From Chondrus crispus (Eukaryota; Rhodophyta; Florideophyceae; Gigartinales; Gigartinaceae): a DNA stretch of 53,507 nt. The stretch's first letter is position 1. Every line of letters begins with the position of its first letter. The notes under the pieces were generated by a model. That model was not told the DNA's origin. It made no database searches and saw only the letters and a list, made by a program, of their open reading frames with translations. Below are positions 30,174-39,008 of this stretch, in pieces. The stretch is from assembly GCF_000350225.1 (NCBI RefSeq), contig NW_005179369.1, forward strand, positions 1 through 53,507. Direction: 5' to 3'. The translations under genes were made by a program, and so were the position numbers.

Positions 30174-30880
30174 TGCCGTCGGGGCTTCCCAAGGCGGGTC
30201 ACGATACTGCGTCGGGGTCTCCGTTGCCCCCTCTGCCCTCTCTTGGCTCCGTCGGTTGCCTCGGTGCCCAACGGAACACCGCGTTGACCCTTGACCTAGC
30301 TCGCGACGAGCTCACCGCAATCCCCAGGTTGTCTCGCGCCCTGGGGAGTCTGGTCGATAGGGCTTGGACTGTAGAGGGACTACTCCGTACCCTCACGAGC
30401 TGGTATGTCGAACGTAGCAGCGAAGCGCGCCGTCTCGGGGCGGAACGACAGGCGTTTGCCGCAGAGCGTGACTCCCTCGCGGAGCAGCTCCGCGGCTCTC
30501 AGGATGAGCTGAAGGTTCTACGAGAGTCGTCTTCCCTACAGGCTAGTGGTCTCCGGCGCGCGGCGGCCGATCGCGATAGATACCGCGGCGAGCGGGACGC
30601 CCTCAGGGCCGAACGTGTCGCCCCGTCGGCCGTGAGCCTTCCTGGCCCTGTGCCACGCCAGGGTCTTCGAGACCCTTACCAGAGTCGCGAGCTCGGCTCT
30701 TCGATGGCCGACGAACCCGCGACTTCGGTCAACCCAGCTCGCGGGTGGACAACGCATGGCGTAGTCGCCCTTCCACCGCTTCACGAGACGGAGGCGGGTG
30801 TACCGTCGCACCCTAGCTACTGCCCCTCGAACGGGCGAGCTTCCGGGCCGCTGGCGTTCCCCGACGGGACGGAGCGCTGA
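30174..30880 (+). pseudogene. gypsy-2 antisense accessory ORF, C-terminal part
   Basis: This is the continuation of the frame that breaks at 22289. The copia-2 element plus one GAGCG is 7884 nt, a multiple of three, and the codon GTG is rebuilt across the junction. About 235 residues follow to a TGA at 30880. The segment around 30430-30640 is charged, with Leu/Ala heptad character (ARRLGAERQAFAAERDSLAE, then ADRDRYRGERDALRAERV), predicting a coiled coil and hence oligomerisation. The end is Pro/Ser/Gly-rich. The two parts give a protein of roughly 890 residues before disruption. No family recognised. Confidence 0.7.
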
Positions 30881-32998
30881 TCGGTCGAGTCTATCGGCGC
30901 TCCCTGCGCGTCCTTTGTTATCCCCCTTTCTCCGTAAAGCCCTTAAGGCATTTCCTGGTCCCCTTTTCCCGACATTCGGTAGTCGCCGTTTTCCTCCTTC
31001 GCCCTTACCGGAGCGGTATGCCGAAGAGTGGTCGGACTCTCCGCCCTCGTAACGAGGGCGGCCATACGCGCCCGCATGTACAAGGTGGCGCGTCGACGTG
31101 CCGAACCGGCTCCCTGACCCACAGTATCTCGCCCGTACCGGGGGCCTTTGAATAAGGGAGTCGCACGGCTCCGCACTTTTGCTTCCTTCCTCGTTAATCA
31201 TCGTTAACTAACCTCGGACGGGGTCTCTCCTCGTCGAGACAGGGGAGGTTGCGCCTAGCGACGTCGCTCCTACTCACCCCTCGATTCCGAGGGGAGGGGG
31301 GAGTAGAGAAGCTTGTCACGTTAGTCGCCTCGGGGTTCGCGGTCTCTCGCGCCCTTCGATGGGGGTGGTTTCTGCCGGACCCCCCCCCATCCCGTGGCGT
31401 CCGGGTCATGCCGAACCCGCGTCACCGGGTCGCCCGTACCGGGGTCCCTTTCGGTTCCCATTCGGGGCGGGTTCGCGCACCTTCTGACGCCGTCTCGGGG
31501 CGTCTGGTGCCCCGCGGTCCCTCTTCGTGCTCGCTGGCAGGGGCCTTCCTCCTTGCTCGTCCGGAGGCGTTGACACTATTCGTTAGTATGATCATTCGCT
31601 CGTACCATCCGTTCCGGACGGAGTCGTACTATCCTTTCGCGGAATGCGTGGAGTTTGGGGTATGGTCGCTCACGAGAGCGGCCATGTCCCCTCCTCGATG
31701 CTTCTCCTGACGGATCCGTGACGCCGTCTGTGTGGAGCGTGGCAGCGGCGCGGTCACGACTTCGGGGCGTCGGCGTTCCACGCTCTCGCGCTACCTCGGT
31801 CCCCGGCAGTCGGTCGTTCCGGTTCGTCCTTGCCGGGGCGACCTGTTCTCCGTATTCGACGGGGGTCGGCGCGGCGCACGTATAGCGCAATGGAGGGGTC
31901 AGTAGCGTCAGTGACCGTGAGTTGGCGTTCTCCGTCGCAGCTCGCAGGCAAGCGCAAGGGTAGCGTGCGCTCGTCGTCTCCTCTACCGTAGCAACCCGGC
32001 CCGTCGTCGCTCGCGGTAGCACGGCTCGGACCCGTCGCTCAACCCGTCCGCGGTCGGACGCGTGACGGGGAGACGGGGAGGGCGAGTCGTTCGGTCACCT
32101 TCGTGTGCGTGGATGTCGAAATTGCGGGGCGCCCGCTCGATGCGGCGCCCCTGTCGAGCTCGCTCCTTCCTCCCTTCTGGTGAGGGGGCGGACGTGTGTA
32201 CCTTCACGCGAGTATTTGTTGTACCGTCGGGCAGCGTCGTCCGGTTTCGCTCTTGCTTGGCACATGGCGCACAGTACCCCTGTGTGCTATGCACGTGCGG
32301 GTGTAATTGCCCCTGTTAATTTTCCGTTATTTTTGGGGGCCGGCGGCGGGGTAATTTAGGGCTGACGCGAGCCGGTGTTGCTGCGTGGCGTGCCGCTCCG
32401 GTGTTGCTCGTTCTCATACCCCGTAATTCCCCTTATTTCGGAGTATGTCCCGGCGGCGGTTTTGAAGTGTCTCGCGCGTTTTCTCGCACACCACCCATGG
32501 GTGGTTATGCATATGGATGGGGTCATGATCCGATTGTACGTTCGGTTATCGTGCGGATTGAGGGCTCGACATGAGCCTCCCCCTTCTCGGGTACCCCGAC
32601 CTTAGAGGAGGGCATTTTGGTCGCTTACTCCGCCCGCCAAAGGGCTCCCGTGGCTCCGCTAGTGCTCGCCTCTTTCGTCGGTCGTCTCCTCTCCGCGGTT
32701 GCCGGACTTAACGGAACGGCCGGCAATCCTGTTCGGGGGCGGTCGACCGACGTTTCCGCTCCGAACGGGGTTTTGCGGTCCTCGTAATGTCGGTCATTAC
32801 GAGGGCTGAACATTTTTTCAGGCAGTTCGTACTCTCCTGTTCTTATGTCTCGCGTCCCTGACGTCCGAGAAGTCAAGACGACTTGACTTGAACACGTCCC
32901 CGGCTGTGACCCTCCGATAGGGTCCGCCGACTTCCTTCACTTCCCCTTTTTGTCTGTTCGTGCAGGCTGGGGTTAATCCGCGAAGGAGCGGTTGAGGG
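30881..32998. other. gypsy-2 spacer between antisense ORF and pol end
   Basis: A GC-rich stretch of 2.1 kb without a convincing gene. Overlapping frames on both strands are Arg/Pro/Ser-rich, unrelated to each other, and typical of shadows in GC-rich DNA. It is where the sense (pol) and antisense transcripts would converge. Confidence 0.6.
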
Positions 32999-33030
32999 CC
33001 CCCCCCTTAAGCGTGAACGTCCGCGTTCAC
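32999..33030 (-). other. gypsy-2 hairpin plus polypurine tract, pol-proximal copy
   Basis: The sense sequence at the very end of pol forms the perfect stem GTGAACG-CGGA-CGTTCAC (33013-33030), then the stop TAA and eight G's (32999-33006). It duplicates the tract beside the 3' LTR (20266-20300). The stem change A-T to G-C between copies is compensatory. It looks like the original 3' end of the element before the module was inserted. Confidence 0.65.
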
Positions 33031-35205
33031 GGTTTGGGTGAGGTCTCTGCCGGTACGTCTCCGGAGGCGTTGGGCGTAACGAGACACCAACTCCTCCGGG
33101 ACGTGAGTCCGCGCAGTCCAAGTGGGCGCGTCGTAATCCGCCCACTTGATGAGGAACTCCGTAGTTCCGTCTTCTATAACTCGATGTCTCAGTAGCCGTT
33201 CGACGGCATACTGCGTTCCCGCGGTGACCTTATCGGCGAGGTCCCGCAGGGTCGTCGTACTTGCTCGTGGCGCGTCTATCGGAGGCGGCGCGTACACGCA
33301 GCGGTCGGCGGAAACTCGCTCGGTGACCCCATCACGATCGATCGTGATGGTTCGGCGGTCATTGGCGAGCACGCGGTAGGGTCCGACCGCGGGCGAGGCG
33401 AGCTTGTTCGATGTCTTAGCCCCATCGGTGGGGTTGAGATATACGTATTCTCCGGGACGGAGCCGGGAATTAATACGTCGTATGCGTTTATCGAAGTCGC
33501 GCTTGTAGCGAGCCTGCGTCCGACGCAGGCTCCCGTAGGCCTTCTGGATAGTCGAATCCAAGGTCTTGAGGAACTCGGCACGTTGGTTCCCCCTATCGGA
33601 AGGGGGCGCGTCGCCGTCCGCCCGTCGGAGAGAGAACTCCGGCGGTGGCCTGCTGAGCACGAGCTCAAACGGCGTGGTGCGTGTGGTGCGATGTACGTGG
33701 GAGTTGTACGCATACGTAAGCGGCCCCACGTACACATCCCAGTCGTCCTGGTGTTCACCCACGTAGTTCCGCAGCATCGAGGGGATTGTTCGGTTATAAC
33801 GCTCGACTTGCCCGTTCGTCTGGGGATGGTACGCCGAAGTGTACAAATTCGTTATCCCCAGAATGCGGCACGTGCTGTGGAAGAACTTGGCATTAAACTG
33901 AGGGCCGTTGTCCGAAAGCAACGTGCGAGGGACGCCATGCTTGAACACCCACGAGTCGCAGAACGCAACTGCGACCGTGTGCGCTGTTATCGTACGGAGC
34001 GCAACGACTTGCGTTAGCTTACTGAAGCGGTCCGTAATCACGAGCAGGAACCGTTTTCCTGTCCTCGTCTTGGGGAGCGGCCCCAAGATGTCGATCGCGA
34101 GGCTCTCGAGGGGCCTCGTAGCTGGAAACAATCTCAATCGGTTGAGATGTTTCCTCAGCTTCACCCGGTTCATCGCGCAGGTTCGACACCCTCGCACCGT
34201 GGCTGCGACGTCTGCAGCCAGGTGGGGCCAGTAGTACTCGCGTCGAAGTGCGTAGTACATACGGTTCTGGCCCGGGTGCCCCGCGATGGCCGGGTTGTGG
34301 CACAGGCGAAGGAGCCTGGCGCGGAGCGTCCGAGGTACCACGACCTGAACGATATCAGGGTCGAAGGGGTGTCTCCGCTTGAGCACCCCTTGGTGGTCCT
34401 CGAAAAACGCGGAGTCCCGGGACTCTGACTGTCGTGCCAAAACGGTTTGGCAGAAGTCATCCACGCGTTGCTCCTCGGCTATCTCCTCTATCGTAAGAGG
34501 GGCCGGAAGGTCGTCCTGCGGTGGGGCGACCGGGGAGTCGAGCGCGCCAGCCTCGGGGTCTTCGGCGCGCTGGATGTCGGCGGCGTCGAACTCGTCGTTC
34601 TTCTCCCAAAACGAATTGGGTCCTTGGAAAGCGGGGGCTTCGTCGTCACCTCGCGGTTCGTCGCGCGTCCGTGCGCGCGACCTTGTTCGGGCTTCGGCTT
34701 GATTCCGTGTCGTTACGAAGACATGGACGGCCTGATGATCACAGCTCGCGGTACAAGCGTGGTCCGCGAGCTCGTTCGATACGTCTCGAACTGTCGTGCC
34801 CCCGTCGAAAGTGGGGATGTCGTCATCCGCCTCGACGGTGGAGCGAAGGTCATCGGCGACCTTCGGCGACACGAGTCGTGACAGGGCATCAGGCACCTGA
34901 TGCACGCGTCCGGGGCGGTACTGAATGGTGAAATCGTATTCAGCCAGACGTAGCCGCCACCGGGTGAGTCTTCCGGAACTCTCGGTGAGGGACATGAGCC
35001 ATCGGAGGGCGTCATGGTCCGTCCGTACGGTGAACTTCGTGCCTTCTACGTACGGCCGTAGTGTGCGGACGGCCCACACTACGGCGAAGCACTCGCGTTC
35101 GGTAGCGCTGTAGTTGCGCTCACTATCGGACAGTGAGTACGACCAATACCCCACGGGGCGCCAGTCGTTCGGCTCTTCGTGCTCCTGAAGTAAGGTGCAG
35201 CCGAG
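33007..35205 (-). pseudogene. gypsy-2 pol: RNase H (rest), integrase, chromodomain
   Basis: Same frame as the RT segment, separated only by one TAA (35206-35208). It contains the rest of RNase H (SATERECFAVVWAVRTLRPY, RTDHDALRWLM), the integrase HHCC finger (HNPAIAGHPG to CRTCAMNR), and the core D,D,E (LAIDILGPLP, LLSDNGPQF, GQVERYNRT). The GPY/F-like part (VGPYRVLANDRRTITI) follows. The end is a chromodomain (YAVERLLRHRVIEDG, FLIKWADYDAPTWTAR), marking a chromovirus whose integrase may be steered to marked chromatin. The frame is open to TAA at 33007. Confidence 0.92.
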
Positions 35206-36961
35206 TTAGTAGGCACTCGCGTCGGTGTCTATCATGTACGGACGACCGTGCCGGGGCAACGCGAGGATCGGCGGAGCGATCATGCACTTCTTAAGGTTCT
35301 CGAACGCCTGAAGTTGCAGCTCCGTGGGGTTATAGAAATCAGGATCCGAATCCTTGCGCGTCATGTCGGTCAGAGGACGCGCAATCTTAGCGAACCCCTT
35401 AACGAATCGGCGGTATACGTTACACGCCCCGAGGAACGAGCGCACTTGCGTCAACGTCCTCGGGAACGTGAACGTCTTGAAAGCGTCGGCCGCCGTATCG
35501 GCCACGCTCAACTTGCCTGGGGAGATGACGTGCCCCAGGTAGTGCACCTTCGGTCGGAAAAAACTGCACTTCTTGAGCTTAAGGGAGATACCGGAACTCC
35601 GCAGTAAGCTCAAGACGGTATCGAGATGCCTCGCGTGTTCTCCGTGCGTACGGGAGAACACGATCACGTCGTCGAGATAGACGAGGCATATTTGCCAGCG
35701 GACTCCGGAGAGTATTATGTCGAGCGCAAGTTGGAAGGTGGCCGGTGCCCCTTTGAGTCCAAACGGCATGCGCAAGTGGCGAAACGTGCCCATGTGCGTA
35801 GTAAACGTGGTCTTATCCAGGTCTTCCGGAGCGACCGGGATCTGCCAATAACCGGAATTGCAGTCCAACGTGGTAAAGACGGCTGCATCTCCTAACGAGT
35901 CGATGCAGTCGTCCATCCGTGGCAGCGGATACGAATCCGCTGCGTTCTTCGCGTTGAGACGCCGGTAGTCTACGCAGAACCGAAGAGAGCCGTCTTTCTT
36001 CGGTACGAGCACCACCGGGGACGCCCACTCGGTGCTCGTGGGTTCGATAACCCCTGCGTTCAACATCTTGTTGACCTCCTTCGCAACCATTTCGCGCATG
36101 GCCGGGCCCTTCCGATAGGGCATAGAACGAATCGGTTTCGTTCCCGGTTCGAGGGGGATGCGGTGCTCCGTGGCTTGGATCGTTCCAAGCGCACCGCTCC
36201 ACAAACTCGAGTGCTTACGGAGCATCTCGAGCACGTGGCCACGGAGCTTGTCATCATCGATGTATGACAGGTCGATCTCTTTTTCCCAATCCATCGGTGG
36301 ATTTTCGGGATCCTTTTGCTGGTGGCGTACAGTACCCCTCGCCGTCGGTTGGCGTAAAGGTGACCGTTCGACCGGGTCGACCCCCCTGCCCCCGGCGGTG
36401 GTCTCATCGTCGGAGTTGGATCGGCCAACTCCTACCCCACCGACTTGATCGGTCAAGTCGGTCAGGTGTAGCGCGTGCGCGATCCCCTCGGCGACCTTAC
36501 GTTCGGGAGTGAGGATCGCGAGAGGGTTGCGCTTCGCGTATCCCACGACGGTGTGCTTCGGAAGCCTTCTTTCTCGTCGTGAGAAATTCGCGACGATGAC
36601 GTCGAAGGTCTGATTCGGTAGGACCTCCGCGACGCCATTCGTCAGCCTCACTCCATGTCGGTGTTGGAGTGAGGGCTTGGGTTCCAGGAACACGAGGCCC
36701 CTCCCCGCGGTTGTCACACGCACGCGGGCTTGTGACATCGCGGGGATGGTAACCCAGCGGGCGATTCGGATCGCTTGCGGGGCCTCCTCGCGTACGTCTG
36801 GCCGACCCGTGTGTCGCCCGTGTCGCCTGGTAGGGGGAGTCGACTCCCCCTTTCCGTCAACGATGGCGACGGAACCGCCTTGGCGTAGCTCCATTCGTTG
36901 AGCTTCGATGTCGATACATCGCACGTGCGTATCGATGAAGGCCGTGCCGAGAAGGACCGGC
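35206..36961 (-). pseudogene. gypsy-2 pol: protease end, RT and start of RNase H
   Basis: The frame continues from the protease after the solo LTR (reading LLGTAFIDTHVRCIDIEAQR) through a linker to RT: EWASPVVLVPKKDGSLRFCV, LDCNSGYWQIP, FGLKGAPATFQ and catalytic VYLDDVIVF. RNase H begins with IDTDASAY and stops at TAA. The homologous gypsy-1 sequence has Gln next (DASDYQIG), so a single CAA-to-TAA transition would explain the stop. Otherwise the frame is clean. Confidence 0.92.
36957..36961. repeat. Target site duplication CCGGC (left) of solo copia-2 LTR
   Basis: CCGGC precedes the LTR and is repeated at 38226-38230. Confidence 0.95.
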
Positions 36962-38225
36962 TAATGGTAGGTTCGGAGGGGCAAGGGAAAGAAGGAAGGC
37001 AGGTTGATGTGTGTGAGTGAAGGAGTTGGTGCCGAGGTTTACTTTGAAGCCGTTTTCCTGCGATACTTATACACTTCGAGTGCTACACTATCGCTCTACT
37101 CCGACTCCCAGTAAACCATACTCTACTATGCGCGACCAAGCGCGGTCCTCTTGTGGCCCGACCATACTGTTCGATTTCCACCTTACGAATCGATTCGTAA
37201 CTATTAGCTCACAACTATTTCTACACATTCCAAATGACTGTAAACCATGGCCCTATGCATGCAATTGTTTCACACCTTACTAATCTGCATCCAGTCATGC
37301 CAGACTTCATTGTTGTGCAACGAACAACTTGGCACTTGTCTATTTCCAACAACGCAAACGTCTTTCATATCACAATCGCCATACGTATCCTTGTTTCTCA
37401 CCTTACTAATTTCGCCAAGCACTGTCAGATAATTATGGCAAGTTATAACAATGTGCATCCAGACTTTCTACACAACTCACATGAGAATACATGTAAATCA
37501 CACGAGTACTGTCATGAACTTGCATCCAACGGCGCACCATGACGAGAGCACAGTGCAACGGCGCGTGCTCACGCAAGACTCGCATACAGCGTGACGCGTA
37601 CACAGAATAATCGCACAACTGTATTCCTCTCGCGAGAAGTACTTGTTGTACTTTTGATTCACATGTACTGTACTCGGACACGCGCAGGATCGCAAACAGT
37701 CTGACACTGTAAAACTGTAAAGCCTCATGTGCATACACCTGGATGCGTGTACATGTGTACGTACACGAATCCACCTGGCGACGTGTACATGTATACACGG
37801 CATACATGTGTCCCGCCCGGGGGCCCCATGCAATTACCCATTACAACCATGCCAAACCACTTGAAACCCCCAAAACAACGTAATTATGGCATATACAGGC
37901 CATTTAAAGTACATCACAAGGCCAATGACGCACACGTGGACAACGCTCGACCAATAGATTTGCAGCATTAGACCTGAGGGCCAATAGAATTGCAGTATTT
38001 CCTGTGTAGTCTATAGTGCTACGGGCCAAGGTTCCACTTGGCAAAACTATGCAAATTTGCATGACCCTCCGAAGGGCCACTTTCGTCCCCGGAACCCCAA
38101 AATCTGGGATTTTACACGTGTCATGTCGTGATATGGGTAAGAGCGCCCGGACCGTGCAGTCATGTACACGTGTCACTCGATTTTGACCTTTTCAGATAAC
38201 AGCATGTGGTCGCACATTTTCAATA
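36962..38225 (-). mobile_element. Solo LTR of the copia-2 family (1264 bp)
   Basis: A single LTR, minus orientation, with a perfect CCGGC target duplication and no internal sequence. It is what remains after LTR-LTR recombination of a full element. It differs from the copia-2 LTRs at several positions (for example GAGGGGCAAG context, CTCGCGAGAAG, GAAGGGCC). It interrupts gypsy-2 protease. LTR plus one duplication is 1269 nt, a multiple of three, and the protease frame is restored when it is removed. Confidence 0.95.
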
Positions 38226-38230
38226 CCGGC
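38226..38230. repeat. Target site duplication CCGGC (right) of solo LTR
   Basis: Second copy of 36957-36961. Confidence 0.95.
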
Positions 38231-39002
38231 ACGGCGAGCTGGTCCGCAACTACGAACGGAATTCGGAACACCGTGTTCCTCAACCGCACAGCCAGGCGGA
38301 CGACGGCCGAAAGCTTAAGGGGGTTGCTATTCGCGCCTGCCAATCGTGGCAGAGGTGCGTCGTGCACGACATAACGCGTCCAATCGGGGGGAAGGTCGGC
38401 CTTCCTCACCAGATTATACCCGGAGCACGTATCAACAGCGATCGTGCGGGGTTTAAATGCATTTCCCTCTGTGGCTATCGAGCCGAGGACGTTGTAGATC
38501 TTCGACGTCAGAAGGCAAATGACGCCGTCGACAACCTTCGGGGCGACCTTATCGGCGAGGTCGTTCCGCCGGGGCCTTCGATTTCGGTGCTGGCCCCGCT
38601 TGCGTTTCCTTCTCCCCCTTCCTTGGGGCGTCCGCGGATCAGTGACGCCCCTCGGATTACTCGAGTCCGTACGACACGGACTTTTCTCCGGCGACCTTGG
38701 GCTCGCGGGAGTCAGGGGGTCGACCGAATCTTTTCGGTCGTCGTTGCCCCCGTCGCCATCGTTACGCCTCACAGGGACGTCGGCTGTCCCGGTGTCTTGT
38801 TCTCCTAACGTCGGGCCTTCGGAGGCCTCGACGTGTGCTCCCTCCTGTATCGGCATTACAGGGGTTCCCGTGCTCGCCTCCGGTAGCGGGGGATGTATTA
38901 TCGGACAATACCCCCCGTGTCCTTGGCGAACACGCGGGGTCGGGCCTAGTTCGTGGGGAAAAGACGGCTCACGCGACCGCGTGTACGTAACCGTCTTTAC
39001 CC
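38226..39002 (-). pseudogene. gypsy-2 pol: N-terminal linker and protease
   Basis: This frame is -1 to gag and is open from the slippery site at the gag stop. A Pro/Ser/Lys-rich linker leads to the retropepsin domain with IAVDTCSGYNLVRKADLP, which aligns with gypsy-1 VLDTGAGPNLVRKSELP. The catalytic triplet is therefore DTC instead of DTG. The domain runs to VVADQLAVP where the solo LTR begins, and continues at 36961. Confidence 0.85.
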
Positions 39003-39008
39003 TTTTTT
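38960..39008 (-). promoter_or_regulatory. gypsy-2 gag-pol -1 frameshift signal
   Basis: In sense, six A's (39003-39008) precede GGG and the gag stop TAA (38997-38999). Four nucleotides after the A run begins an 8-bp perfect stem AAAGACGG/CCGTCTTT (38998-38991 with 38967-38960), with an inner stem CACGC/GCGTG. The pol frame is exactly -1 and open from here. The A run is not in the canonical X-XXY-YYZ phase (codons read AAA AAA GGG), so slippage may differ in detail. Confidence 0.6.

Noticed and set aside
31249..32359. Several 70-150-codon ORFs in the gypsy-2 spacer
   Set aside because: Overlapping on both strands with Arg/Pro/Ser-rich composition and no motif; typical of GC-rich noncoding DNA.
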